Notes: a model not told the origin generated them from the letters alone. Shown: positions 47,390 through 57,106, numbered from the stretch's first letter. The stretch: DNA of 64,000 nucleotides from Bog-756 sp963741055 (GCA_963741055.1 CAVUGU010000021.1:18038-82037), one strand, 5' to 3'. Translations and numbers: made by a program.

Positions 47390-48511
47390 TCAGAGCAGGA
47401 CATCGGCGAGCAGCGCCGCTTTCATTCCGTGCGCGGCCGCGACCGGCTCGTAGACCACCGCGCCGTCGGAGATGTTCACCCCTTCGGCCAACGCGGCGTC
47501 GACCCGTGCCGCTTCCTTCCAGCCGAGGGTCGCGATCTCCGACACGTAGGGCAGCGTGGCGTTGACCAGCGCGTGGGTCGAGGAGTGTGGCACGGCCCCG
47601 GGCATGTTGGCCACGCAGTAGAAGATCGAGCCGTGTGCCTCGAAGGTAGGGTGCGAGTGGGTGGTCGGACGCGAGGATTCGAAACACCCTCCTTGGTCCA
47701 CCGAAAGGTCGACCAGCACCGACCCGGGGATCATCGCTTCGACCAGCTCGTCGCTCACCAGCGTGGGCGCCTTGGCTCCGACCAGCAACACCGCGCCGAT
47801 CACGATGTCGGCCCCGAGACAGGTCTCCTCGATCGCGTGCGAGCTCGACGCGATGGTCTCGAGCGCGCCCCGGAAGTGGTGGTCGAGTTGACGAAGGCGC
47901 TCGAGGTTGCGGTCGAGCACGAACACCTCGGCGTGCATCCCGACTGCGAGGGTTGCGGCCGCCATGCCCGCCACTCCTCCTCCGAGGATCACGATCCGCG
48001 CGCTCCGCACACCGGGTATGCCCGAGACCAGGACGCCGCGCCCGCCGCCGGGTCGCATCAGGTGATGGGCACCGACCAGAGGGGCCATCCGGCCGGCGAC
48101 CTCGCTCATCGGAGTGAGCAAGGGAAGCGAGCCGTCGGCGGTCCGCACGGTCTCGTAGGCGATCGCGGTGTTGCCCGCGGCGAGCAGCGCCTCGGTGCAG
48201 CTGCGTGAGGCGGCGAGGTGGAGATAGGTGAACAACACCTGCCCCCGACGGGCACCGAGGAACGGGTACTCCTCGGGCGCGGGTTCTTTGACCTTCAGCA
48301 CCATGTCCGAGGCGGACCAGATCTCCGCCGCATCGGGCACGATCGTCGCTCCGGTTGCGACGAAGTGGTCGTCGGGGATCGACGAGCCTTCGCCCGCGGC
48401 GTGCTCGACGAGCACCCGGTGGCCGCCATTGGTGAGCTCGCGCACTCCTGCGGGGGAGATGGCGACCCGGAACTCACTGTCCATGACCTCTCTCGGCACC
48501 CCGACGATCAC
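47390..48511 (-). CDS. ald: Alanine dehydrogenase
   Basis: A 373-residue NAD-dependent enzyme that interconverts L-alanine with pyruvate and ammonia. The signatures are MIVGVPREVMDSEFRVAISP at the N-terminus, EHAAGEGSSIPDDHFVATGA, the nucleotide loop VILGGGVAGMAAATLAVGMH, and DLSVDQGGCFESSRPTTHSH with FYCVANMPGAVPHSSTHALV. It lies 13 bp downstream of an aldehyde dehydrogenase, so the two are co-transcribed. Its likely task here is to regenerate pyruvate from the alanine made by the divergent aminotransferase. Its stop and that of the convergent flavoprotein gene share the palindrome TGAGCTCA. Confidence 0.95.
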   Translation of the reverse strand: MIVGVPREVMDSEFRVAISPAGVRELTNGGHRVLVEHAAGEGSSIPDDHFVATGATIVPDAAEIWSASDMVLKVKEPAPEEYPFLGARRGQVLFTYLHLAASRSCTEALLAAGNTAIAYETVRTADGSLPLLTPMSEVAGRMAPLVGAHHLMRPGGGRGVLVSGIPGVRSARIVILGGGVAGMAAATLAVGMHAEVFVLDRNLERLRQLDHHFRGALETIASSSHAIEETCLGADIVIGAVLLVGAKAPTLVSDELVEAMIPGSVLVDLSVDQGGCFESSRPTTHSHPTFEAHGSIFYCVANMPGAVPHSSTHALVNATLPYVSEIATLGWKEAARVDAALAEGVNISDGAVVYEPVAAAHGMKAALLADVLL

Positions 48512-48524
48512 GCCGCCATCCCCT

Positions 48525-49985
48525 TCAGCCGCCGATGTAGCTCATGACGTGCTTGATACGCGTGTAGTCCTCGAAGCCGTACATCGACAGGTCCTTTCCG
48601 TAGCCTGAGCGCTTGAATCCGCCGTGGGGCATCTCGGCGACGATCGGGATGTGGGTGTTGATCCACACACACCCGAAATCGAGCGCCTTCGCCATCCGCA
48701 TCGCACGGCCATGGTCGCGGGTCCACACGCTCGACGCCAACCCGTAGCGAACCCCGTTCGCCCAAGCCAGTGCCTGGTTCTCGTCGGTGAAACGCTGGAC
48801 GGTGACCACCGGGCCGAAAAGTTCCTCTTGGATCATCTCGTCGTCCTGTCCGAGACCGACGACCACCGAAGGCGCGAAGCAGAACCCGCGGGAGCCGACC
48901 GGGGTGCCTCCGGTGACCACCTCGGCACCGGAGGGCCGCCGCTCGAAGTAGCCGCGCAGTCGGTCGAGCTGCGCAGCGCTGTTGAGGGGGCCGAAGTCGG
49001 CATCGTCGACATCGGTTCCGCCGACCTTCTGGCTCTGGATCCGCTCGCTGAGGGCGGCGACGAACTCGTCGTAGACCGTCGGACCCGCGAGCACCCTGGT
49101 TGCCGCCGTGCAATCCTGGCCGGCATTGAAGGTGCCCGCCACTGCGATCCCTGCCGCCGCGGCGTCCAGGTCCGCGTCGTCGAACACCACCACCGGTGCT
49201 TTTCCGCCGAGCTCGAGGTGGACCCGTTTGACACCGGCTGCCGCGTCAGCGGCCACCTCCATGCCGGCGCGAACGCTGCCGGTCACCGACACCATGGCCG
49301 GAGTCGGGTGCTCGACGAGCAAGCGACCGGTGTCACGATCGCCGCAGACCACGTTGAGCACGCCGGGAGGCAGATGCTCGGCCATGATCTCGGCCATCAG
49401 CACGGTCGAGGCGGGGGTGGTGTCGGCCGGCTTGAGCACCATCGTGTTGCCGGCAGCGAGCGCCGGTGCCCACTTCCAGACCGCCATCATCAGCGGGTAG
49501 TTCCACGGCGTGACCGCGGCGCAGACGCCGATCGGCTCGCGACGCACGTAGGAGGTGTGATCCCTCAGGTATTCGCCGGCCGACAGCCCCTCCAAGTTCC
49601 GGGCCGCGCCGGCGAAGAACCGGACCTGGTCGACGAGCGGGGGCAACTCCTCGGACATGGTGAGTGCGAACGGCTTACCGGTGTTCTCGCTCTCGACACG
49701 GACGAGTTCGTCCGCCCGGGCCTCGAGCGCGTCGGCGATACGCCAGAGCGCCAGACTTCGCTCCGAGGGGGTCGCGTCCCGCCAGCCGGGGAAGGCAGCC
49801 GCCGCGGCTCGCATCGCGGCATCGACGTCGAGCGGTCCCGAGAGCGGCGCCTCGAGATAGGGCTCACCGGTGCTCGGATCGATCAGCGTCGTGGTGGCGC
49901 CGTCGACCGGTTCCACCGCCGCCCCGCCGACGAAGTTGGAGAGGCGCCGGCTCTCCGGAACCTGCTCCGACGGCTGCTCTGGCAC
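48525..49985 (-). CDS. Aldehyde dehydrogenase, gamma-aminobutyraldehyde dehydrogenase-like
   Basis: A 486-residue NAD(P)-dependent aldehyde dehydrogenase: VTPWNYPLMMAVWKWAPALA, VLKPADTTPASTVLMAEIM, VSVTGSVRAGMEVAADAAAG, general-base glutamate in VHLELGGKAPVVVFDDA and catalytic cysteine in FNAGQDCTAATRVL. The GQDCTAATR form is typical of aminobutyraldehyde (PatD-like) dehydrogenases. It would oxidise the amino-aldehyde left after transamination of putrescine or a similar diamine. GTG 49985 is supported by GGAGGG upstream; longer frames run into the Lrp promoter region. Confidence 0.9.
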   Translation of the reverse strand: MPEQPSEQVPESRRLSNFVGGAAVEPVDGATTTLIDPSTGEPYLEAPLSGPLDVDAAMRAAAAAFPGWRDATPSERSLALWRIADALEARADELVRVESENTGKPFALTMSEELPPLVDQVRFFAGAARNLEGLSAGEYLRDHTSYVRREPIGVCAAVTPWNYPLMMAVWKWAPALAAGNTMVLKPADTTPASTVLMAEIMAEHLPPGVLNVVCGDRDTGRLLVEHPTPAMVSVTGSVRAGMEVAADAAAGVKRVHLELGGKAPVVVFDDADLDAAAAGIAVAGTFNAGQDCTAATRVLAGPTVYDEFVAALSERIQSQKVGGTDVDDADFGPLNSAAQLDRLRGYFERRPSGAEVVTGGTPVGSRGFCFAPSVVVGLGQDDEMIQEELFGPVVTVQRFTDENQALAWANGVRYGLASSVWTRDHGRAMRMAKALDFGCVWINTHIPIVAEMPHGGFKRSGYGKDLSMYGFEDYTRIKHVMSYIGG

Positions 49986-50120
49986 GGTCCCTCCCAAGGC
50001 TCTTGGTCGACCGGCGGGACCAGGCACGTGGCGGCCGGTCGTCTCCTCTGCGTCTCGTTGTCCGTCCTGGGGCCATAGTAAGGGGTCGGCCCCGACAAGC
50101 TTTTTCTCGCTCCGCACCCC

Positions 50121-50144
50121 ATTCGACTTCGATTTCCATCGAAT
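50121..50144. promoter_or_regulatory. Inverted repeat between divergent ALDH and Lrp genes, candidate Lrp operator
   Basis: Perfect arms ATTCGA and TCGAAT are 12 bp apart, centred in the 254-bp divergent region where A+T content rises. A TATAAC at 50172-50177 downstream could be the -10 of the lrp transcript. Lrp/AsnC proteins commonly bind such loosely palindromic, A+T-rich sites and control a divergent partner. Confidence 0.5.
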
Positions 50145-50239
50145 TTCCGACCGGTCTCCACGCTCACTTGCTATAACTGGCGGTGAGGAGCCCGGGGACG
50201 GAGGTCTGGCGGTCGGCCACCACCGGGGACGAAACGGCC

Positions 50240-50719
50240 ATGACCTCACCGACACCGACCCCATTCGCCAACGGGTTGCTCGACTCGGTGAACAAGGCCA
50301 TCGTCGAGGAGCTCCAACAAGACGGGCGGCGCACCTACGGGTCGATCGCCGAGGCGGTCGGCTTGTCCGAGGCGGCCGTGCGCCAACGGGTTCAGAAGTT
50401 GCGCGAGGCGGGGATCGTCCAGATCGTCGCCGTCACCGATCCCCTACAGGTGGGCTTCCGCAGCCAGGCGATGGTCGGCATCAGGGTGGACGGCGACGTC
50501 CGGGTGGTCGCGGAGCGCCTCGCCGGGGTCGACAAGATCGATTACGTGGTCATGTGCGCCGGCTCCTTCGACATCCTCGTGGAACTGGTCTGCGAGGACG
50601 AGGACGCGGTCATCGAGCTCCTGAACGGCGTCATCCGGAACGTCCCCGGGGTGCGAGACATCGAGACGTTCATGTATCTCAAGCTGATCAAACAGACCTA
50701 CGCGTGGGGGACCCGATGA
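50240..50719 (+). CDS. Lrp/AsnC family transcriptional regulator
   Basis: A 159-residue regulator with the family's N-terminal winged helix (NKAIVEELQQDGRRTYGSIA, AVGLSEAAVRQRVQKLREAG) and a C-terminal RAM/ACT-like effector domain (GFRSQAMVGIRVDGDVRVVA, CAGSFDILVELVCEDEDAVI). ATG 50240 precedes the helix; the upstream extension is rejected. Its stop overlaps the aminotransferase ATG (ATGA). It probably senses an amino acid or amine and controls both this operon and the divergent aldehyde/alanine dehydrogenase pair. Confidence 0.92.
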   Translation: MTSPTPTPFANGLLDSVNKAIVEELQQDGRRTYGSIAEAVGLSEAAVRQRVQKLREAGIVQIVAVTDPLQVGFRSQAMVGIRVDGDVRVVAERLAGVDKIDYVVMCAGSFDILVELVCEDEDAVIELLNGVIRNVPGVRDIETFMYLKLIKQTYAWGTR

Positions 50720-52083
50720 CCGGCCCGGCCGACGAATTGCAAGAGCTCGCGCAGCGGCATCTCTGGATGCACTTCACCCGGATGACCGAAGGCGGGGCCG
50801 CGGCAATACCGGTGATCGTCCGCGGCGAAGGTGTGTGGGTCTACGACGAGCACGGCAAGCGCTACCTCGACGGCCTCTCGGGCCTCTTCACCAGCCAGAT
50901 CGGCCACGGTCGCCGCGACCTGGCGGAAGCCGCGGCCCGTCAGGCCCGCGAGCTCGCCTACTTTCCGGTCTGGAGCTACGCGCACCCCGGCGCGGTCGAG
51001 CTGGCGGATCGCCTGTCCGCCATCACACCCGGCGACTGCAACCGGATCTTCTTCACCACCGGAGGCTCCGAGGCGGTCGAGTCGGCGTGGAAGCTCGCAC
51101 GGCAGTACTTCCGCCTCACCGGACAACCGGACCGCGTGAAGGTGATCAGCCGGAACATCGCCTACCACGGCACGACGATGGGCGCGCTCTCGATCACCGG
51201 GCTCGCCAACATCAAGACCCCCTTCGAGCCTCTGGTACCCGGCGCGATCAAGGTGCCCAACACCAACTTCTACCGGGCCAAGTATTTCGCCGACGACCTC
51301 GAAGCGTTCGGGCGATGGGCCGCCGACACCATCGAGCAGGCGATCCTCATCGAAGGGCCGGAGACCGTGGCGGCGGTCTTCCTCGAGCCGGTGCAGAACG
51401 CCGGCGGATGCTTCCCTCCCCCACCGGGCTACTTCGAGCGGGTCCGCGAGATCTGCGACCGCTACGGCGTCCTGTTGGTCTCCGACGAGGTCATCTGCGG
51501 GTTCGGGCGGCTCGGGTACTGGTTCGGGGCCGAGCGGTACGAGTACCGCCCCGACATGATCACGATGGCCAAGGGTCTCACCAGCGGCTACTCACCACTC
51601 GGTGCGCTCGCGGTGAGCGACCGCCTGATCGAGCCCTTCCTGCACGGCGCGAGCTTCCTCCACGGGATCACTTTCGCGGGGCACCCGGTGAGCACCGCGG
51701 TCGGGCTCGCCAACCTCGACGCCTTCGAGAAGGACCACGTCCTCGAGCACGTCCGCTCCCACGAGCCGCGCTTCCGTGCGGCGCTCGAACGTCTGGCCGA
51801 ACTTCCCATCGTCGGTGACATCCGCGGTGCGGGCTACTTCTGGGCCGTCGAGCTGGTCAAGGACAAGGAAACCCGCGAGACCTTCGACGACGAGGAGTCC
51901 GAGCGACTCCTGCGCGGATTTCTCTCCGGCGCGCTCTACGACGCGGGCCTGATCTGCCGAGCCGACGATCGCGGTGATCCGGTGGTCCAGCTGGCACCAC
52001 CACTCATCTGCGGCGAGGAGGAGTTCGAACTGATGACCTCGATCCTCCACGACGTGCTCACCGAGGCCTGGACGCGGATCTGA
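50716..52083 (+). CDS. Class III (omega) aminotransferase, polyamine:pyruvate type likely
   Basis: A 455-residue PLP enzyme of the ornithine/GABA aminotransferase group. It has KRYLDGLSGLFTSQIGHGRR, FFTTGGSEAVESAWKLARQY, NIAYHGTTMGALSITGL, the cofactor aspartate in LLVSDEVICGFGRLG and the PLP lysine in MITMAKGLTSGYSPLGALAV. LHGITFAGHPVSTAVGLANL follows. Translational coupling to Lrp and the divergent ALDH-ald pair suggest it removes an amino group from putrescine or a related amine with pyruvate as acceptor. The substrate is inferred from context, not from active-site residues. Confidence 0.88.
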   Translation: MTGPADELQELAQRHLWMHFTRMTEGGAAAIPVIVRGEGVWVYDEHGKRYLDGLSGLFTSQIGHGRRDLAEAAARQARELAYFPVWSYAHPGAVELADRLSAITPGDCNRIFFTTGGSEAVESAWKLARQYFRLTGQPDRVKVISRNIAYHGTTMGALSITGLANIKTPFEPLVPGAIKVPNTNFYRAKYFADDLEAFGRWAADTIEQAILIEGPETVAAVFLEPVQNAGGCFPPPPGYFERVREICDRYGVLLVSDEVICGFGRLGYWFGAERYEYRPDMITMAKGLTSGYSPLGALAVSDRLIEPFLHGASFLHGITFAGHPVSTAVGLANLDAFEKDHVLEHVRSHEPRFRAALERLAELPIVGDIRGAGYFWAVELVKDKETRETFDDEESERLLRGFLSGALYDAGLICRADDRGDPVVQLAPPLICGEEEFELMTSILHDVLTEAWTRI

Positions 52084-52095
52084 TCCTCGGTCTGG

Positions 52096-52113
52096 CGGGT
52101 CCTGCGCGACCCG
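52096..52113. terminator. Candidate bidirectional terminator
   Basis: Perfect 6-bp arms CGGGTC and GACCCG with a 6-base loop lie in the 44-bp gap between the convergent aminotransferase and repeat-protein genes. No U-tract. Confidence 0.4.
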
Positions 52114-52127
52114 GTTGGGTGGGTCGG

Positions 52128-53770
52128 TCAGCCCGCTCCGTGGAAGGGCGCTCCGAAGGAGAAGATCCCGCCGTCCCAGCCGACCAGCCAGTAGCCGCCG
52201 GTGCTCGGATCGGCGGCCATGCCGGCGATCGGCGCGCTGAGCCCCACCCCCGCCGTCGAGCCGTGGAACCCGGCGGAGCCGAAGGCGGAAATGCCGCCGT
52301 CGGCGCACACGATCCAGTAGCCGCGGCCGTCCGGAGCGGCGACCAGTTCCACCACCGGCTGGGCAAGTGGCTGACCGTCGATCGCACCGAAGGACGGTGC
52401 GTTGTACCCGGAGACCGCGCCGTTCGAGGTCACCTCCCAGTAACCGCCGGTGGCGATGTCTCCGGCGATCCCCACCACCGGGTGCACCAGCGAGACACCG
52501 CCGAGCGAGCCGAAGTACCGGCGCGTCACCGAAGGCGAAGATCCCACCGTCGCTTCCGACCAGCCAGTAGCCCTTGCCGTCGGCAGTCGGGGCCATCCCG
52601 ACGATGTTCGAGTTCAGTGCCTTGCCGCTCATCGACCCGTAGAAACCTGCGTCGCCGAAGCCGAAGATGCCGCCGTCGCTCCCGACCAGCCAGTAGCCCT
52701 TGCCGTCGGGGGTCGACACGATCTGATCGATCGGCGCGGCGAGTTCCCACCCGGAGGTCGAGCCGTAGTTGTGTCGCCTGTCCGTGCGCGGACACGGCTC
52801 CGTAGGAGTTGGCCAGCCAGTACCCGTTGCCCTCAGGGTCGGACGCCATCCCGACGACCGGTGTCGCCAACGACCCCACCGGCTTGTACCCCGGCGACGA
52901 AGCGCATGCCACCTCGTTGGAGCGCGGCGACGACCCGATCGCATTGACCGCGACCACGACGAAGTAGTACGGCCGCCCGACGGCGAGACCCTGGACGGTG
53001 TAGGAGTTGGAGTTCGCGCTGATCAAGGTGCGGTTGGAGGGAGCCAGACGCTCCGCACCCGGGGCCGTTCCCGTGTACACGTTGTAGCCGACGATCGCGG
53101 AACCCCCGTCGGAAACGGGACTCCACGACACGCGCGACCAACCGCGGTTGGCGGTGGCCTTCAGCGCCATCGGTGCGGAGGGAGCGGTGGGAGGCGCGAC
53201 GGGGACAGCGGCAGCCGGGGCGGATCCGGGGGACGACGCGTTCGGCGCCGCGAGTTGTGTCAGGTTGACAGGTGGTGGCGACGCGCTGAGCGGGTTAAGT
53301 GACTGACCGAGCGAGATGATCGCCGGCAGGTAGTTCTGCGACGAGTTCCCCGCGGCAGTGTTCGACCCGGTCGACGGCAGCGTGTGAGTCGTCTTCGAGT
53401 GGGTCGACTTGGTGCTCGAGTGTGGCGTCCGCGCGTGGGTGTGCGAGCCGCGTGAGGAGTGGCCGGAGTGACCGGACTTGGAGGTGTTTCCGGAGGTCGT
53501 CCCTCCCGAACCGCTCGAGCCCGAGGAATCGTCACTCGAATCATCGGTTCCCGCGGAGCCGGAACCGACCGCGGTCGCGAGGTTGGTCGAGTTGTGGGAG
53601 GCGGTGTTCGTCTTGGAGGACCCGCCCACCGCGAGCACCCCCGCAGCCACCAGGACTGCGACCGCGGCGAGCGTTCCCGCCAGCATCTTTCTGGCCCGCG
53701 AGTCCGGCAAGGATCCTTCGCCGAGAAGCCAGAGCCCCCACTGCTTCAATCCCTGCGCCCAACTCTTCAT
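52128..53770 (-). CDS. Membrane-anchored surface protein with Fn3 domain and GYWLV repeats, two frame breaks
   Basis: Reading through two single insertions (near 52765-52790 and 52525-52545) gives about 545 residues. It has a basic cytoplasmic start (MKSWAQGLKQWGLWLLGEGS), one membrane helix (MLAGTLAAVAVLVAAGVLAV), a long Ser/Gly/Thr/His linker, a fibronectin type III domain (SAPMALKATANRGWSRVSWS to GRPYYFVVVAVNAIGSSPRS) and about five GYWLV-type repeats (GKGYWLVGSDGGIFGFGDAG). The repeats match the tail of the first hydrolase. An internal LPSTG occurs in the linker but has no following helix. It probably displays a binding domain on the cell surface. ATG 53770 precedes the anchor. Confidence 0.72.
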
Positions 53771-54083
53771 GAGGCCCCTTCGTGGTGGCATGTACCCGTC
53801 GCGGCGACATCGGCTGAGGGCCTGTGCATCTCGCCGCCCCGGCGCTCCGTCGCCGTCCCCCTGTTTGGCTCCGACGGGCGCACTGCGAACACCGGAAGTA
53901 TAACGGTCGTTCGGGCCAAATGGCAGGTCAGCGGGCTGACCTGGCCGAACCGGAGCCGGGCTCGGCCGTCCCTCGAAAAGGAGCCCTCGCCGACGCTCGA
54001 GTCCCAGCCCTGCGGTTCAAGGTGGGTCCGGAACCGGTCGACAAGTGACCAGGGGACGAGACCCGGAGAGCCAGGGGCCAGGA
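53771..54083. other. 313-bp divergent intergenic region
   Basis: It lies between the repeat surface protein and the GGDEF-EAL gene. Most is G+C-rich without recognised elements. A short A+T-richer patch at about 53895-53905 (AAGTATAACGG) could hold a -10 for the plus-strand gene. I see no riboswitch or strong palindrome. Confidence 0.5.
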
Positions 54084-56402
54084 ATGTCGTACATCGACGG
54101 CGGACGCGCGGAGGAGACCACCGGGCACCTGCCGGATCAACTGCCTGCTGCCCCGTGGTCGACACCGGCGCGCCGCACGAAGAACCGACTGTCGGTCAAG
54201 TTGAATCCGTCGCTCCTCGCCTACCTCATGGGCCCGGCGGCCTTCGTCACCTTGGTCGTGCTCATGCATTTCGGCCTCGTCGTGCGAGAACCGATCTGGC
54301 TCTGGGCCCTCGTCTTCGTCGCGATACCGCTCTCCAACCTCGTCGTCGACGGCGTCTACCACCACTATCCCGGGTGGACCGGCCTCAACCTCCGCATCGC
54401 CGTGCAGGCCGCAGCGGTGACCGTCGTCATCTACCTGACCGGGTGGGGATCGGTGCTCACCATGGCCTACGCCTTCCTGGCCATCGAGAACGTGGCGCAC
54501 GACGGCTCCCGGGTGTGGCGCCTCACCGCCTTCTGGAGCCTGGTCGGCATCACGATCGCGCAGGTCTACATCACCCAGGGTTGGGTGCCGACCGTGCTCA
54601 CCGTCACTCAGTCCAATGCGCTCGCAGGGATGGGCGCCTTCGTTCTCGTGTTCATCGTCCGCATGGCCGGGGTGACGATGGAGCAGAAGGAAGAGGCCGA
54701 GGCCTCGCTCCGTTTGAGTGAGGACCGGTTCCGGTCGCTCATCCAGAACTCTTCCGACGCGACCATCGTGATCGACAAGACGGGCATCCTCGCGTATGCG
54801 AGCCCCGCGGTCATCCAGCTCTTCGGTCTCCACCCGGACGAGATGGCCGGCCAGCCGGCACTCAACTTCGTGCATCCGGACGACCACGACCGTGCGAGAA
54901 CCGTGCTCGGTGATCGGGACGAGGAGAGGGAAGGGGTCAATCTCCACGCGCGCATGTTGCGCAAGGACGGCACGTGGTGCGATGTCGAGGCGGTCCTCAC
55001 CGACCTGCGCGATCGGCCCTCGGTGGGCGGCTTCGTCGCCAACGTGCGCGACATCACCGAGCGCAAGGAGTTCGAGGCGCTGCTCGCGCACCGGGCGCTG
55101 CACGACCCGCTGACCGGTCTGGCGAATCGCCAACTGATCCTCGACCGGGCCGAGCAGATGCTGATCCGCTCGCGGCGGGTGTGTGACCCGGTCGCCGCCT
55201 ACTTCATCGACGTCGACAACTTCAAGGACGCAAACGACTCGCTCGGTCACGAGACCGGCGACAAGCTCCTCAAGGCCGTCGCCGACCGTTTCACCCGCTT
55301 GCTACGGGCGAGTGACACCGTGGGGCGGATCGGCGGGGACGAGTTCGTGATCCTGACCGAGGGCATCGCACTGATCGGAGGTCCGCTGACCGTGGCCGAT
55401 CGCATTCGCGAGTCACTCCGTACGCCCTTCGAGGTCGAGGGATTCGAAGGGATGCCGATCACCGTCACCGCCAGCATCGGGATCGCAACCGGCGACCGCA
55501 ACTCGGCCCTCGAGCTGCTCCGCGACGCCGACATCGCCCTGTACCGGGCCAAGGCGGCCGGAAGGGACTGTGCCGTCCTGTTCGAGCCGGCGATGCAGTC
55601 GGCGGCGCTCGACCGCCTCGAGCTCAAGTCGGATCTCGGCACTGCCCTCGCGGCCGGACAGTTCTTCCTCCTGTATCAGCCGATCTTCGACCTGCACAGC
55701 GTCAACCTCCAAGGGGTCGAGGCTCTGATCCGCTGGCAGCACCCGACCCGGGGCGTGATCCCGCCGAACGACTTCATCCCGGTGCTCGAGGACTACGGGA
55801 TGATCGTGGACGTCGGACGATGGGTGCTCGAAGAGGCCTGTGCCCAGGCCGCCCGTTGGCAGCGAGAGGGCCATCGGATCACCATGTCGGTGAACGCCTC
55901 GATGCGACAACTCGAAACCGATTCGTTCGTCGGGGACGTGAAGGCGGCGCTTGCGCGGAACAGCCTGGAGCCGACCTCTCTGGTCATCGAGGTCACCGAA
56001 TCGACACTCATGCGCGACGCCAACGCGACCGTCGCGCGGCTGCGCCGGTTGAAGGAGATCGGGGTCATGCTGGCCATCGACGACTTCGGGACGGGGTATT
56101 CGTCGCTTGCCTACCTCCGTCAGTTCCCGGTCGACGTGTTGAAGATCGACCGGTCGTTCGTCGCCGAGATGGACGGCAGCCACGACTCGGCGGCTCTGGT
56201 CCACACGCTCGTCGAACTCGGCAGGACCCTCGGACTGACCACTCTTGCCGAAGGGATCGAGGACGACTCGCAGCTCGAGATCCTTCGCGCCGAGCGTTGC
56301 GAGTCCGGTCAGGGCTTCTTCTTCTCGCGGCCGGTCGACCCCGCGTCCATCGAGGCGCTCCTCACCCCATCGCAGCCACGCACGGTGCCCACTCCGCACT
56401 GA
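54084..56402 (+). CDS. GGDEF-EAL cyclic-di-GMP signalling protein with PAS domain
   Basis: A 772-residue membrane protein. About five N-terminal membrane helices (residues 45-205) form a sensor, followed by a PAS domain (about 209-335, RFRSLIQNSSDATIVIDKTG to FVANVRDITERKEFEA), a GGDEF domain with an intact GGDEF at about residue 417 and an RxxD product-inhibition site (RASD) five residues before it, and an EAL domain with EALIRWQHP at about residue 546 plus DDFGTGYSSLAYL. Both the cyclase and the phosphodiesterase motifs are intact, so either or both could act on c-di-GMP. ATG 54084 is preferred over GTG 54045. It may regulate the nearby surface proteins, which is conjecture. Confidence 0.93.
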   Translation: MSYIDGGRAEETTGHLPDQLPAAPWSTPARRTKNRLSVKLNPSLLAYLMGPAAFVTLVVLMHFGLVVREPIWLWALVFVAIPLSNLVVDGVYHHYPGWTGLNLRIAVQAAAVTVVIYLTGWGSVLTMAYAFLAIENVAHDGSRVWRLTAFWSLVGITIAQVYITQGWVPTVLTVTQSNALAGMGAFVLVFIVRMAGVTMEQKEEAEASLRLSEDRFRSLIQNSSDATIVIDKTGILAYASPAVIQLFGLHPDEMAGQPALNFVHPDDHDRARTVLGDRDEEREGVNLHARMLRKDGTWCDVEAVLTDLRDRPSVGGFVANVRDITERKEFEALLAHRALHDPLTGLANRQLILDRAEQMLIRSRRVCDPVAAYFIDVDNFKDANDSLGHETGDKLLKAVADRFTRLLRASDTVGRIGGDEFVILTEGIALIGGPLTVADRIRESLRTPFEVEGFEGMPITVTASIGIATGDRNSALELLRDADIALYRAKAAGRDCAVLFEPAMQSAALDRLELKSDLGTALAAGQFFLLYQPIFDLHSVNLQGVEALIRWQHPTRGVIPPNDFIPVLEDYGMIVDVGRWVLEEACAQAARWQREGHRITMSVNASMRQLETDSFVGDVKAALARNSLEPTSLVIEVTESTLMRDANATVARLRRLKEIGVMLAIDDFGTGYSSLAYLRQFPVDVLKIDRSFVAEMDGSHDSAALVHTLVELGRTLGLTTLAEGIEDDSQLEILRAERCESGQGFFFSRPVDPASIEALLTPSQPRTVPTPH

Positions 56403-56452
56403 CCCTCCGCCCGGCGTGCGACCTTCCTGATGCGCGGCGTCGTCTTCGTCGC

Positions 56453-57106
56453 CTATTTACGGGAGTGCGCGTACTCGGCCACCCGAGTCAGAACGGTCTG
56501 GTCCGCCTTCGCCAACGACCCGCGGTCGAAAGGTGGTTGCGGGTCGTACTCGATCATGAGTTGGGCCGCCTCGCCTGCCGTCCGATCGAAGAGGATCTCG
56601 AGTAGGCGGAGCGCCATGTCGATGCCGCTCGAGACGCCGGCCGAGGTGACGATCCGCCGGTCGAGGTGTTCGACGACCCGCTGGTCGACCGGCACCGCAC
56701 CGAGCGCCTGAAGCTCGCCGTAGGCGGACCAGTGGGTGGTCGCGGTGAGCCCCTCGAGCAACCCCGCCGTCGCGAGGACGAGGGAACCGGTACAGACCGA
56801 GGTGGTGAGCCGGGTTGAGGTATGCGCCTCGTGCACCCAGCCGAGCACCTCGTCGTCCTTGGTGAGCGGACGGGTCCCGACTCCGCCGGGGAAGACCAGC
56901 ACGTCGGGACGGGGCACCTCGGCGAAGGTCGCGTCGGCGACCAGACCCAGCATCCCGTTGTCGCTGCGCACCTCTCCGGTCCGGTGGCCGACGAAGGTCA
57001 CGTCGACGCTCGGCACCCGCTGGAGCACCTCGTAGGGCCCGACGGCGTCGAGGGCGGTGAACCCTGGAAAGAGCGCGATCGCGACCTGGAGCGCGTCGTC
57101 TGCCAT
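56453..57106 (-). CDS. DJ-1/PfpI family protein (isonitrile hydratase-like)
   Basis: A 217-residue class I glutamine-amidotransferase-like fold with nucleophile cysteine in LTTSVCTGSLVLATAGLLEG, a glutamate in TALDAVGPYEVLQ and THWSAYGELQALG downstream. The overall pattern is that of isonitrile hydratases and the N-terminal domain of AraC-type GATase regulators. ATG 57106 is chosen because the first strand starts there. It is divergent from a TetR gene, with a perfect palindrome in the gap, so it is probably a target of that repressor. Confidence 0.87.
   Translation of the reverse strand: MADDALQVAIALFPGFTALDAVGPYEVLQRVPSVDVTFVGHRTGEVRSDNGMLGLVADATFAEVPRPDVLVFPGGVGTRPLTKDDEVLGWVHEAHTSTRLTTSVCTGSLVLATAGLLEGLTATTHWSAYGELQALGAVPVDQRVVEHLDRRIVTSAGVSSGIDMALRLLEILFDRTAGEAAQLMIEYDPQPPFDRGSLAKADQTVLTRVAEYAHSRK

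Noticed and set aside
53330..53400. LPSTG motif in the linker of the Fn3 repeat protein as a sortase signal
   Set aside because: It is internal, followed by more low-complexity sequence and an Fn3 domain, with no hydrophobic helix or basic tail after it.
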